From positions 1,406,020-1,470,019 of the forward strand of contig RPFO01000380.1 of NCBI GenBank assembly GCA_009746045.1: DNA of 64,000 nucleotides. The letters are read 5' to 3'. The notes beneath the pieces were generated by a model. It ran no database searches and was not told the origin of the DNA. It worked only from the letters and a program-made list of their open reading frames with translations. This DNA is from Mesostigma viride. Taxonomy: Eukaryota; Streptophyta; Mesostigmatophyceae; Mesostigmatales; Mesostigmataceae. The position numbers and the translations under genes were made by a program. Of this stretch, positions 1-26,439 are shown in pieces (the stretch's first letter is position 1; each line of letters starts with the position of its first letter).

Positions 1-541
1 CGTGTTTTTAAGCGCGTGTTTAGGTTTGTCTTTAGCTGTGTGTTTAGGTGCGTCTTCAAGTGTTCCTGCAAGCCAGGTCACATTGCTTCGAAGTACGGCA
101 GCAATGCTGCGAGATCTCTTCATAAAAACACAGCACCCCATGGCAACACAGACGCCACCTTGTTTTTAGGTGTGCTGCCGTGGCGGTGAATTAAGTGCCA
201 GACAGCGCGTTGCCCTTATAATTGGGATCGTGCCAGAAAAACTGCCAAGTTCTAATTAGAAATGTCCCCGAAAACGATAATTAGCAGGCATGGCCTTCTC
301 TAGACACAGCCTTGGTTGGATGCCGCTTCCTTGGCCTTAACATCAACTTTTTGTTCGACAAGTGAGTGAGTTTAGGTATCTGGCTCTAGTTAATTGTTCC
401 ACGTTGCAGAGGGGAAGTGGCTATCCCTCGGGGACATCGCCTATTTATATGGCTTGTGTGGAATTCCTGCCGTGACAGTCCACTGATCCCTGGGTCCCTG
501 TCCCCACTTCCTGGGTGCCCCTGCCGCTCCCGCACGCAGGG
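1..541. other. Left edge, no gene recognised
   Basis: No coding exon can be supported here. The first 70 bases carry a loose repeat of a TGTTTAGGT-like word. The stretch may be the 5' flank or a 5' UTR intron of PAN3, or the end of a gene lying outside the window. Confidence 0.3.
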
Positions 542-15978
<15,437 letters not shown>

Positions 15979-15999
15979 TCACCTAGGGAAGTGGGATCC

Positions 16000-16960
16000 A
16001 GAGAGGTGCCTAGTCACCTAGCTAGGATAGCAGGATCTAACCTGTTAATCGCCAAGAAGTAACTTAGCTGTAGACTACATCTCTTGTCTTGCCGTAGAAT
16101 TGCGTAGTTTGAGTGGTTAAACTCCAGCTTAGAATGACACTTTTTGTAGGCCTTTTGGCAGACACGGGTCGCTAGATTTTGCCAGAATTTTGGTTTTTCA
16201 GTGATGGAATGCTGAGCATCGAAATGCTGTCCCTTAGATTGCCGCTGGTATGGCAGTACAGGGCACTTGTTGTAGCTTGTGCTACTCATTGAACTGCTTA
16301 GCGGCTGATGCATGCACCACACATGGCATGGTGCATAATAATGTAGGTTAGCTGTACACCCGAGTAATACTGTCTACCAATGAGACAACCAGTATATCTA
16401 GGTAACGGACACCTAGTAGATAGTGTAATATATTCATGGCATATAAAGTGACTCCTCTTTGAATTGATCACGGCATATTGTCAAGCACTGCATTAAATTA
16501 AATTAGATGATGTCATGACTCCGTTGGGAGAGCATGTAGCACGTATTCACTTGCTGGATGGATGCTAAACCGAACTGAGCTAATTCTACGCTACTCTAGA
16601 AAACCCAAAGCACTGCATGCACATAAGATAAATACATTTAGAACATGCTTTTCATTAAGATCCAGCTGTTTGTTGCTCATGCAATGATATCAGTGAGATC
16701 AATATGATAGGGTCGGGGCCAGTTTGATCTTATATCTTCCCTCATGCCTGAAGGTAAGCTAGCCACATGCAGTTAATTGCAGTGAACGTACTACTGCATC
16801 GCGATCATGTGCATGCGCACGAGCTCATGCATGCATAATGTATGTGACATGCTCATGGAGAAGGAGAGGCTGATCGACCTCGCGATTGTGGGTGCGCACT
16901 AAGACTGATCGACGTGTGACTAAGCGCCCGGGGGTACGTACATGGGCGCCACGAGTGCGT
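16000..16960. other. PAN3 3' flank, no gene seen
   Basis: AT-richer sequence after the PAN3 stop. No open frame with family resemblance and no clear AATAAA close to the stop. Near 16370-16395 a fragment of the GAGACAACCAG dispersed repeat appears. Short palindromic words such as CATGCATGCAT (16825-16835) become frequent. Confidence 0.4.
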
Positions 16961-16969
16961 TGCACCCTG

Positions 16970-17080
16970 TAAGTAAGTCTAGTAAGCATGTACTTGCATG
17001 CGTGTCATGACGGCATGGGCCGGCATGCCAAGGAGTACTTGCTGCTGATCTCATAAGAAAAACAATAACACGAAAGTTAC
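16970..17080 (-). mobile_element. Dispersed repeat R2, antisense copy
   Basis: Read on the minus strand, this matches the duplicated repeat at 27648-27905. Shared words are TAACTTTCGTGT, a T-run with ATGAGAT(T/C)AGCA, and ACGCAAGTAC-like ends. The element type is unknown. Confidence 0.6.
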
Positions 17081-17104
17081 AAGTATCTTCTGCATCATGC
17101 GGCC

Positions 17105-17460
17105 CAACCATATCAAGGAGACAACCAGCGCTGGCCATGCAGAATCGGGAGAATCCGGACGTCATGGTATGTAGCTCTAGCCTGCCGTTATCTTTTCCGC
17201 GTGTTCGAGTCGTTAACAGGATGATCGATGTGAGTAAATGAATGGAGATGGAAATGTGTAGCCTTGTGCATTGAAATTATGGCTACATCAGTGGCTTACG
17301 TGTAGTATAGCGACTAGATGTGCAAATGACCTAGACGGTGGGGGCAGAAACAGCTTGCTTGATCAGGGCGCGTGTGTTTCGAGCCTAACTGGCCTGGAGT
17401 TTCTAGTGGTGAGCACTGTTGCTACGATAGCTCTCCCATCATTTACGAGGAAATACCCGC
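17105..17460 (+). mobile_element. Dispersed repeat R1, copy 1 (about 360 bp)
   Basis: It begins at TATCAAGGAGACAACCAGCG and aligns along its length with 59155-59515. Shared words are CTTTTCCGCGT, AGCCT(G)GCC and CGTGTGTTTCGAGCCTA. No open frame is conserved between the two copies, so it is probably non-autonomous or a LINE end. Confidence 0.8.
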
Positions 17461-17483
17461 AAATGGAAAACCACCGGATGGGC

Positions 17484-17690
17484 CGGGCAATCGATTATGG
17501 GATAACTTAGGCATTACAGCACTTGAAATGATATTAGCGCACAGCGTTATAGTACTCTTCAATGATTAATTAGCTCTGCATGGCACCTTTGGGCCATCAG
17601 CTTGCACCTAGATTACTTAGCCGACGTCTTGAGCCCGGCATGCACCTCACCTTTGTAGCATAAGCTATGCATTGCATGCGTCAGCCAACG
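17484..17690 (+). mobile_element. Dispersed repeat R4, copy 1
   Basis: This segment aligns in opposite orientation with 20440-20640. Shared words include TAGGCATTACAGCACT, AAATGATATTAGCGC and TTGGGCCATCAGCTTG. It sits just downstream of R1 and may be part of the same element. Confidence 0.75.
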
Positions 17691-17692
17691 TA

Positions 17693-17775
17693 GTACGTAC
17701 GTACCTATGGGATTAATTAATTAATTGATTAATTAATTAATTAATCAATTTTGATTAACATTGATTAATTAATAA
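17693..17775. repeat. Palindromic tetramer tract (GTAC and AATT/TTAA repeats)
   Basis: Three GTAC units (17693-17704) are followed by a long run of ATTA/TTAA/AATT words up to about 17775. Similar short tracts recur at 18578-18600, 21937-21960, 26370-26410, 59617-59635 and 61275-61290. Confidence 0.9.
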
Positions 17776-18129
17776 GCACATGACTGCGTCATGCACGTGG
17801 GTGCCAATACAGAGTAATAGACACGTGACTGCGTCACGTGAGCATAAGTCCTCAGTGGGAGGGGAACATGGGATGGAATGGATGGTGTAAGCTATCTAGG
17901 TCCTACGGTTACAGGGGTGTTGGGACCTCGGCCCGAATCGCTATATGAATGCCATATGCGGTCACACGCGGAGCCCCCACAGACTTGGGGGTGGTCTCCT
18001 TCATCGATCACCACTAAGTACTTGCCATCTATCCTTGCATACCATCTGCCTCCATATTACAGACAAACCACATGAGGCTGCCCGGGTGTGAGCCCGTCAC
18101 GTCTAGTGTAGCACATGTCCATGCCGAGT

Positions 18130-18360
18130 CTATCGATCACGAAAAGTCCACGGGGTGGCGGCCCTGCCGCGCGCGGCCTGCATGGGCCAGGCCAAGTGAG
18201 CCGGGATCGACATATCGCCCAGGCTGGGCGGGCTTGGTGCCAGCTAGTCTATCTGATGTGTCTACCTGATCTGTGCGGGCGGCAGGTGCCCGGCTAGGCC
18301 CAGGCGCCTGACAGTGCCTAATAATGTGGGAAACATAGTAGGGCAAATCAGCGTACAAAT
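18130..18360 (-). mobile_element. Degenerate LINE RT C-terminal fragment (family B)
   Basis: The minus-strand frames give DLYADLPYYVSHII and then RTDQVDTSDRLAGTKPAQPG. These match DLYQGMPYITSTI and RTNQVDTSRGPPAGLRPAQPG of the LINE at 60092-61104. The frame is broken, so this is a pseudogene remnant. Confidence 0.75.
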
Positions 18361-18394
18361 CCTCATTACTAATAATGTGCAAACCAAAGGGGAT

Positions 18395-18560
18395 GTTACA
18401 ACAGAGTAAAGGAACCTTCCGAACCCTACTATATACACAGCGAGAAGGAGCCGGAGGGACGCGGGGGGAGCTTCTCTCACTGCCGCAAGTGGGAAGGCCC
18501 CACAGAGCGCTCTCTCCACAGCATGGTGCCGGGGCGCAACACTGTGCGGGTGCAATATAC
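18395..18560 (-). mobile_element. Dispersed repeat R3, inverted copy
   Basis: Reverse complement of 21724-21905, with the shared GCAGTGAGAGAAGC core, the GAGCGCTCTGTGG word and GTTCCTTTACTCTGT. A third, diverged copy is in PAN3 intron 9. Confidence 0.75.
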
Positions 18561-18584
18561 AACAAGTGCAATACCATTAATTAA

Positions 18585-18640
18585 TCAATTAATTAATAAT
18601 TAAACTCGTGCTCCCGTTGGGGAGTCACGGAGCTCCGGAG
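18585..18640 (-). mobile_element. LINE family B 3'-end motif
   Basis: The AATTAA tract is followed by ACTCGTGCTCCCGTTGGGGA and GTCACGG. The same 3' end closes the LINE at 61233-61290 and recurs at 59617-59675. Here the element lies on the minus strand. Confidence 0.75.
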
Positions 18641-18734
18641 TGCTTTTACCCTGCATGTGCACAACAGGAAGAAAGGGCAGAGACCGGCCCCTAGCTTTCT
18701 CCTTCATGCCAGAGGCATGCCGGGCCACCATGCA

Positions 18735-19470
18735 GTAGCAATCGGACACTATATATACATGATAAATTACGGTGGTGACTGATTGGCAAATGCAACGTAA
18801 GGAAAAACCCGAAAAGAAGAAGAACCCTGAAGAAATAGTAATCTGACCCAGACATCCAAGGATTACGTACGCCAGCTGCACAAGGTACAACTATATAACT
18901 ACATGATTCACAAAACTATGACACGCACTGCCACATCGCTGCCGGCCCACCATGCAGGCCTGGGAGGGATCTAGACCGCATGGGTCGCGACAAAGTCGGC
19001 CCGGGTGCAGCGCAATAACACATCAGCCACGGTGCGAGTGAGGGCGAGTGACAGGCGCTGCCGGCGCCAATACGAGGACCACCTGCGGGCAGACCACGGC
19101 GGGGCGGTCTGACCCTCGAGGTCGAGGCGGTCTTCACGGCGCTGGCACCGCCGGCACTCGTGGAAAAACTCCGCTGTCTCTAGAGGGGCCCATGGCCCCG
19201 AACTCCTCAAGGACAAACAAAGAAGGTGACGACCCGGTGGGGCCCCACATTGCCCGCGTATATATGAGGAGGCAAACTTGTTGCGCTCAGCCACAGCGGC
19301 AGCAGCGCCGTCATCCACAGCCGCCCGCCGGAGGATGTGGCGACCGGAGAGCGGCCGAGCCAGTGACAGAGACATCGATGAGCAGGTGGCAACCCTGCCC
19401 GTCGTAGTCAAGAACGGTAATGTCGGGGCGGTGGTTGGGTGAGTAGAGGGCGGCCCCATCCGCGTATAAC
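18735..19470 (-). mobile_element. 5'-truncated LINE (family 2) with 3' UTR
   Basis: The minus-strand frames encode the tail of a LINE polyprotein: FFHECRRCQ-like, REDRLDLEGQTAP, and LALTRTVADVLLRCTRADF before the stop. The 3' UTR at 18735-18910 carries the TTGTACCTTGTGCAGCT and TCACCACCGTAATTTATC words. The reading frame holds over about 190 codons but the 5' part, including the reverse transcriptase core, is missing. Confidence 0.85.
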
Positions 19471-19483
19471 TATATATATATAC

Positions 19484-19580
19484 GATTTCTTCAGGGTTAT
19501 TCTCCCAGTTATCGGGTTTTTCCTTCTGTTGCATGCCCATCTCACCTCCGTAATCTATCATTCTCAATGAATATATATAC
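19484..19580 (+). mobile_element. LINE family 2 3'-end fragment
   Basis: About 100 bp of the family 2 3' UTR, ending CATTCTCAATGAATATATAT. It meets the inverted family 1 tail at 19586 tail to tail. Confidence 0.8.
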
Positions 19581-19585
19581 GATAT

Positions 19586-19740
19586 ATATTAAAAATATAA
19601 TTACTTACAGCAGAGTGAAATCACTCAAACCAAAGCAAACGCCCCGCTATTAACCTATATACAGAGCCATGTCAAAGCTCTATACTACGATAAGACCAAT
19701 GGAAACGCCTGGAACGATATATATAGTTATATACGATATA
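19586..19740 (-). mobile_element. LINE family 1 3'-UTR fragment, antisense
   Basis: Reverse complement of the family 1 tail, with the words TTTGGTTTGAGTGATTTCAC and TCTGCTGTAAGTAATTATA read on the minus strand. Only the tail is present. Confidence 0.85.
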
Positions 19741-19769
19741 GTTACGATATATACGATATAGTTATATAC

Positions 19770-20145
19770 GATATCTATGCCACCGCCCCGTGGTCGGCCC
19801 GCACGTGGTCCTCGTATTGGCGGCAGCGCCTGTCACTCGCCCTCACTCGCACCGCGTGGCTGATGTTATTCCGCCGCACCCGGGCCGACTTTGTCGCGAC
19901 CCATGCGGTCTAGATCCCCAGTCCAGGCCTGCATGGTGGGCCGGCAGCGCTGTTGCTGCGTGTAGTTTTGTGATGTATAGTTAGTTGTACCTTGTGCAGC
20001 TGCATGGCGTGATCCTTGGATGTCCGTGTGAGATTACTATTAATTTCTTCGATCAGGGTTATTCTCCCATTTATCGGGTTTTTCCTTATGTTGCATGCCT
20101 ATCTCACCTCCGTAATCTATCATTCTCAATGAATATATAAACGAT
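19770..20145 (+). mobile_element. 5'-truncated LINE (family 2)
   Basis: The plus strand carries the last about 45 codons of the family 2 protein, including a GRLCRDPCGL-like reading and, in the correct frame, RTRADFVATHAV before the stop. The full family 2 3' UTR follows, ending in CATTCTCAATGAATATAT. Small insertions break the frame. Confidence 0.8.
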
Positions 20146-20375
20146 CGTCAGCGCTTGTCGGTGGCGCTGACTCGGGCCATGGCTGACATCATGCTCCGCC
20201 GTACGCGGGCTGATTTTGCGGTGCAGCAGGGCTATTAGGTTCCTCCCGTTAGGCGTTTCCAGTGGTCTTATCGTAGTATAGAGCTTTGACATGGCTCTGT
20301 ATATAGGTTTATAGCTGGGCGTTTGCTTTGGTTTGAGTGATTTCACTCTGCTGTAAGTAATTATATTTTTAATAT
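20145..20375 (+). mobile_element. Very short LINE family 1 copy
   Basis: The last about 30 codons of the family 1 protein (LTRAMADIMLRRTRADFAVQ, then a stop after QGY) followed by its 3' UTR ending GTAAGTAATTATATTTTTA. It is joined head to tail to the preceding family 2 copy. Confidence 0.85.
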
Positions 20376-20439
20376 ATATACGATCCGGCAATACCATCGA
20401 TCGCCATGCGTCCAGGCATTAGTTAGTTGTCTCACTTCA

Positions 20440-20640
20440 TACCATACTGTAGGCTGACGCATAGCTTTAATATTATGCTACATGAGGTGATGTGGGTTTA
20501 AGACGTACGTCGGCTAAGGCCCAAGCTGATGGCCCACAAGGTGCCGGAGCTCATTGAAGGTACTATAACGCTGGGCGCTAATATCATTTCAATTATAGTG
20601 CTGTAATGCCCTAGGCTATATCCGGGCATAATCGATTGCC
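20440..20640 (-). mobile_element. Dispersed repeat R4, inverted copy
   Basis: Reverse complement of 17484-17690. Confidence 0.75.
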
Positions 20641-20659
20641 CCCATCTACTAGTAGACAA

Positions 20660-21720
20660 CTAGCTATAGATTGAGTGCTCTATATCCTGCATGGGGGAGC
20701 CTGGGGGGGCTTCTGGACACAGTTTCTTGTTGACATAACTTGAGGAACTCGTGAGCCGTGAGGTCCCCGCCCCGCCAGTACACTTGGGGAGCCCTTCTCG
20801 GGGTTGATCTTGTGGCGGATGTACATAGTCGCGGGGCCACTGATCGCGGCGTTGCTGGTGCTGGCCGGGCTGGCGTCTGACAGGTCGCCGTCAAGCGATC
20901 GGTCCAGGAGGTGTTCACCAGCTTCGATCGTGCGGCGAGAGAGGAACCGAACTCGGGCTGTGATGTCGCTTAATTATAAGGTGACTGAGAACCACTGGAA
21001 CGGGGCCGGCAGTAGCCTAAGTTGCATGTCCCGTGGATAGTGGGGCAGGCGGTACGGGCGCCCAGGCTGCAGTGTCGCACCTGGCAGCTCCAATGATGCA
21101 CGCCAAGAGTTGTTTCTTCAGCTCGTCGAGAAGAGAGTCTGGGGTCTCCTCCGGCTGCATGCATGTCGAAGCGCCTGAGGATGACCTGGGCAGCGGCGAC
21201 GGTCAGTGCGCGGTCAGCCGGCCTCGCGGCCGCGGTGTCTTCCATATCTCCTGGAGCTTGCATGGTGGTGATGGCGGTGGTGATATTAGAGCTAGGTAAC
21301 TTGCCTGGCTCTTGAGCAGGTCAGCCCAGGAGGTGCGCAAGTCGAGGGGTCGCTAGCCCTACCAGCATGCAGGACCTTGGGCTGCGATGGTGGCCGTTCG
21401 CTCGGCGATCTCGGGGACCTAGCTAGCTGCCGGCGTGGCCTGGCCACTACTGAGGGCGTCTACCTTTGTAGTAGCAACTGCCGGCCTCAAGTTCAGTTCA
21501 CGGTGCCTTGGCCGACTCGGCCTTCCGACCTGTACGTTATTAAGGCGGGTGGTCACAGTCGGTGGCTCGGTGGCGTCGGAAAAGTTTGGTGGCTGCCAGT
21601 GATATACATGCTCTTGCGTAGTGAGTGCCAGTCTGATGTCCTCTTGCGTAGCAGTAAACTGAGGCTGGTGCGACTCTGGCTTCAATGTTGTTGACCTTGC
21701 ATGGCCGCGAGAGTGTTGAG
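20660..21720. other. Unassigned part of the repeat cluster
   Basis: Several open frames of 60-105 codons exist on both strands but none shows a recognised motif. The sequence may be decayed retrotransposon ORF1 or 5' sequence. I cannot assign it. Confidence 0.35.
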
Positions 21721-21723
21721 TGG

Positions 21724-21905
21724 ACCTATGGTATCACATCAGGTTGTATTGCACCCGGCCACTGACAGTGTTGCGCCGCGGCACCATGCCGGCTCTGGAT
21801 AGAGCGCTCTGTGGCCTGCCCACTTGCGGCAGTGAGAGAAGCTAGGGCGCCCTCGGACCTCCTTGTTGTGTATAGTAGGGGTTAAAGGTTCCTTTACTCT
21901 GTATT
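21724..21905 (+). mobile_element. Dispersed repeat R3, sense copy
   Basis: The best-defined copy of R3, with the GGCAGTGAGAGAAGCTAGGG core. See the inverted copy at 18395-18560 and the diverged copy at 10900-11040. Confidence 0.75.
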
Positions 21906-22065
21906 AGCACCCACGTGACGCAGTCACGAGCTTATTAATAATTAATTATAATTAATCAATGCAGCCAGTCCACGCGATCGACTCGATCACAACGGGAACG
22001 CGCGATCACTAATTAAATGTCTTAAATTAACAATATACAAGATATTATTATATATATTCATTCAT

Positions 22066-22760
22066 CAGAATTGGTATTTGTATTTGCACACTGTCCTCCT
22101 GACGGTGGTGCTCGCCATGATTCGGTCGGTTTTCCCCCACGCGAACATCCGGTCCGAGGATGCGGATGGCGCTGCCTTCTATTCCCCCAACCACCGGCCT
22201 GACATCGTGGTGCTGGACTTTGACTGGGGGTGGCCGGCATCTGCTTATTGACGTTTCGGTGGCGCGGCCCTTGGCTCTTAGCCACGTGGCTGGGGCCTCC
22301 CTCACGGCAGGTTACACGGCGGACCGGGCGGAGCGGGCCAAGCTCCTGGCCTACGGCGACGTCGGGTGACCATCGTGTGGTGCCCTTTGTCCTGGAGGAG
22401 TTTGGGGCCATGGGGCCCCTGACCTCGGCCTTCTTCAAGGAGTGTTGCCGGCTCCGGGAGGACCGGCTGGACCTGGAGGGCCAGCGGGCCCCATGGTCGG
22501 CGCGGACCTGGACGTCATATTGGCGACGTCAGCGCTTGTCGGTGGCGCTGACTCGGGCCATGGCTGACATCATGCTCCGCCGTACGCGGGCCGATTTTGC
22601 GGTGCAGCATGCAGGGCTATTAGGTTCCTCCCGTTAGGCGTTTCCATTGGTCTTATCGTAGTATAGAGCTTTGACATGGCTCTGTGCATAGGTTTATAGC
22701 TGGGCGTTTGCTTTGGTTTGAGTGATTTCACTCTGCTGTAAGTAATTATATTTTTAAATA
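22066..22760 (+). mobile_element. 5'-truncated LINE (family 1), frame broken
   Basis: The nuclease-like region is present (SPNHRPDIVVLDF) but a small insertion after it shifts the frame. It continues as SVALTRAMADIMLRRTRADF, a stop, and the family 1 3' UTR. The copy starts at the same point of the element (CAGAATTGGTATTTG) as the antisense copy at 25661-26353. Its 3' end abuts the 3' end of the antisense copy at 22762-23890. Confidence 0.88.
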
Positions 22761-22761
22761 T

Positions 22762-23890
22762 ATATTCATTGAGAATGATAGATTACGGAGGTGAGATAGG
22801 CATGCAACATAAGGAAAAACCCGATAACTGGGAGAATTTAACCCTGAAGAAATTAATAGTAATCTGACACGGACATCCAAGGATCACGCCACTACGTACT
22901 GCACAAGGTACAACTAACTACATCACGCAGCAACATCGCTGCCGGCCCACCGCATGCAGGCCCAGTGGGAGGGATCTAGACCGCATGGGTCGCGACAAAG
23001 TCGGCCCGGGTGCGGCGCAATAACACATCAGCCACGGTGCGAGTGAGGGCGATCGAGTGACAGGCGCTGCCGCCAATACGAGGACCACGTGCGGGCCGAC
23101 CATGCAGTGACGGGGCGGTCTGACCCTCGAGGTCGAGGCGGTCTTCACAGCGCTGGCAGCACTCGTGGAAAAACTCCGCTGTCTTGGCGCCCATCCATGG
23201 CCCCGGCCGAACTCCTCAAGGACAAAGGGGATGACCCGGTGGGGCCCCACATTGCCGTAGCAGGCAAACTTGTCGCGCTCAGCCATGAGCGGCAGCAGCG
23301 CCGGCAATGATCCATGCACAGCCGCCCGGAGGATGTGGCGACCGGAGAGCGGCCGAGCCAGTGACGGAGACATCGATGAGCAGGTGGCAACCCTGCCCGT
23401 CGTAGTCAAGCACGGCCGGTAATGTCGGGGTGGTGAGTAGAGGGCGGCCCCATCCGCGTCCTCGCACTTGATGGTCAGTGGAGTGGGGAAAGACCGACCG
23501 AACCATGGCACACACGGCTCACCCGGAGGAGAGCGGTATGGAGATAGAGGAACCAGTTCTGGTTCTGCTGGCCACCCATGCACGCGCGCGATGTAACTAG
23601 TGCGTCCCAGTAGTATCCAGAGCAAGCCCGCAGCTGCCGCAGGACGCACCCGCCGTGATGAGAGGTTGCGGGGCAAAGAGCTGGTGGCGGAGAGCGATGC
23701 ATGGCGTAAAGGGCCGGAACATGCAGCGTGAACAAAGGGCTCATGGGGAGGGCGCGCAGGAATGCTGACCCCACGCTCCCCTCAAGGGAAACGGAGTGAC
23801 GGCCAAGCCTTCCCCTGATCGTTCAAGCTCCGCCAGACGCATGCAGACCCATCCAGTCGCGGCACAGTGTAGTATACCCGCGTAGGTCTT
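22762..23890 (-). mobile_element. 5'-truncated LINE (family 2)
   Basis: The minus-strand frames run from TRVYYTVPRLDGSACVW through FLRALPMSPLF, a cysteine/histidine cluster (CVLRQLRACSGYYW), the nuclease-like part and TRTVADVLLRRTRADFVATH to the stop. The family 2 3' UTR follows at 22765-22925. Its order and spacing follow the sense copy at 23930-25645, of which it is a diverged relative. Confidence 0.85.
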
Positions 23891-23929
23891 TTGTTGTTAT
23901 ATATATCCAGTTGACCCTGGCCAAGTGCG

Positions 23930-25645
23930 CGGTGTACTCGCCCCATGCAAGGTGATTGCTCCGGCTTTCCGCCCCAGCTCTTGGGACGGGACGAGCGCCT
24001 CCATGGGTTGGATGTCCTCGGCGTTCCGGTTGGCGACCCCGAGTTTGTCATCGATGCTCCGTGCGGGCCGCCCTCGAGGCACGCACTGAGGTACTGCCCT
24101 TGATTGCGCGCCTTCATGATTCGCAGACCAAGGGTCTGCTTCTGTGGTTTTGCGCTCACCCTCGCGTCGTTCACTGCATGGCTCCGGGGTGCTCTTCCGG
24201 CTCAGGTCCGGCTGGCCGCCGAGGGCCACGACGAACGCATCCGGCCAGTCGGCCTTGGCGCAGCTGGTCCCGGGCCCCGACCTCCCGCCACATGCAGTAT
24301 TCGCATTGCCTCCCTGCCTGCACGGATGGGTGGCTGTGGTCTGACTCATGCCGCCCGGCTGGCCCCAGCAGCATTTTTGGGCTCCGTCGCTCAGTCGTGG
24401 GCGGAAAGCTGCCGGCTCCTGCCCCTTTTGGCAACGGCAGCGCCTGACCTCCTGGACCCCAGCATGCAGCCCTTTGCCCTTCGTCACCGCCATCCAGGAG
24501 GCCTATGCTGAGATCCAGCAGGCCTGTTCTCCCGTCCGTGCCGCTCAGGCGGTACAGCGCCACCTCCCTCGCGGCACTCCCTCGGTCGCCTCCGTTCAAT
24601 CTCCCGCCGCATTCCCTGCTCGCGTCATCGATAAACACCAGAAAACCTACGCGGGTATTCTGCACACGGCTGATTGGATTGCTCTTTTCGCGGACCTCAA
24701 CGCCCAGGGACGTGCGTGGCTGTTCTCGCTTTCCTTGCAGAGTGTGGGCTCGGCGTACCTTCGTGCTCTTCCCATGGCCCCCCCATTCGCCTTAGCTCCC
24801 AGCCACTACTCGGTGGCGCTCCGGCACCAGCTATTTGCCCCGCAGCCTCTTGTTCCGGCCGGGCGGCCTTGTGGTAGCTGTGGTGGGCAGCCGCTGGATC
24901 CCACGGGGACTCACTACCTTGCCTGCATGCATGGGGGGCCAACAGAATCAGAATTGATATTTGTATTTGCACACTGTCCTCCTGACGGCATGGTGCTCGC
25001 CATGGTTCGGTCGGTTTTCCCCCACACAAACATCCGGTCCGGCGAGGATGCGGATGGCGCTGCCTTCTATTCCCCCAACCACCGGCCTGACATCGTGGTG
25101 CTGGACTTTGAGGGGGGTGGCCGGCATCTGCTTATTGACGTTTCGGTGGCGCGGCCCTTGGCTCTTAGCCACGTGGCTGGGGCCTCCCTCACGGCAGGTT
25201 ACACGGCGGACCGGGCGGAGCGGGCCAAGCTCCTGGCCTACGGCGACGTCGGGCACCATCGTGTGGTGCCCTTTGTCCTGGAGGAGTTTGGGGCCATGGG
25301 GCCCCTGACCTCCGCCTTCTTCAAGGAGTGTTGCCGGCTCCGGGAGGACCGGCTGGACCTGGAGGGCCAGCGGGCCCCATGGTCGGCGCGGACCTGGACG
25401 TCATATTGGCGTCAGCGCTTGTCGGTGGCGCTGACTCGGGCCACGGCTGACATCATGCTCCGCCGTACGCGGGCTGATTTTGCGGTGCAGCAGGGCTTAG
25501 TATTAGGTTCCTCCCGTTAGGCGTTTCCACTGGTCTGGTCTTATCGTAGTATAGCGCTTTGACATGGCTCTGTATATAGGTTTATAGCTGGGCGTTTGCT
25601 TTGGTTTGAGTGATTTCACTCTGCTGTAAGTAATTATATTTTTAT
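23930..25645 (+). mobile_element. Longest LINE copy (family 1), 3' half of ORF2 plus 3' UTR
   Basis: The main open frame is 24348-25520. It has a CCHC-type zinc knuckle (CGSCGGQPLDPTGTHYLAC), then RPDIVVLDF and HLLIDVSV. That arrangement fits the zinc knuckle and restriction-like PD-(D/E)XK endonuclease at the C terminus of R2-like LINE proteins. This assignment rests on motif order, not on a search. It ends TRADFAVQQGLVLGSSR and a stop. Upstream, shifted frames at 23930-24350 carry more ORF2 sequence. The RT catalytic core is absent, so the copy is 5'-truncated. Confidence 0.85.
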
Positions 25646-25660
25646 ATAATATATATATAT

Positions 25661-26353
25661 ATTAAAAATATAATTACTTACAGCAGAGTGAAATCACTCA
25701 AACCAAAGCAAACGCCCAGCTATAAACCTATATACAGAGCCATGTCAAAGCTCTATACTACGATAAGACCAATGGAAACGCCTAACGGGAGGAACCTAAT
25801 AGCCCTGCTGCACCGCAAAATCAGCCCGCGTACGGCGGAGCATGATGTCAGCCATGGCCCGAGTCAGCGCCACCGACAAGCGCTGACGCCAATATGACGT
25901 CCAGGTCCGCGCCGACCATGGGGCCCGCTGGCCCTCCAGGTCCAGCCGGTCCTCCCGGAGCCGGCAACACTCCTTGAAGAAGGCCGAGGTCAGGGGCCCC
26001 ATGGCCCCAAACTCCTCCAGGACAAAGGGCACCACACGATGGTGCCCGACGTCGCCGTAGGCCAGGAGCTTGGCCCGCTCCGCCCGGTCCGCCGTGTAAC
26101 CTGCCGTGAGGGAGGCCCCAGCCACGTGGCTAAGAGCCAAGGGCCGCGCCACCGAAACGTCAATAAGCAGATGCCGGCCACCCCCTCAAAGTCCAGCACC
26201 ACGATGTCAGGCCGGTGGTTGGGGGAATAGAAGGCAGCGCCATCCGCATCCTCGGACCGGATGTTCGCGTGGGGGAAAACCGACCGAATCATGGCGAGCA
26301 CCACCGTCAGGAGGACAGTGTGCAAATACAAATACCAATTCTGATTCTGTATA
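25661..26353 (-). mobile_element. 5'-truncated LINE (family 1), inverted
   Basis: A near-identical reverse-complement copy of 24943-25645, separated from it by about 15 bp of AT repeats. The reading frame is VRP-like, with NHRPDIVVLDFEGVAG then a frame change, and LTRAMADIMLRRTRADF near the end. Together the two copies form a large palindrome. Confidence 0.88.
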
Positions 26354-26439
26354 TATTAAATAATTAGTAATATAGTATACTTAGTATTAATTAATTAAAT
26401 TAAATTTAATATGTTCATGCATGGCGCGGTGTGATTAAT

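Noticed and set aside
1-540. An upstream PAN3 exon encoding a CCCH zinc finger
   Set aside because: A frame near 85-180 has a Cys and some His, but no CCCH spacing and no matching splice sites.
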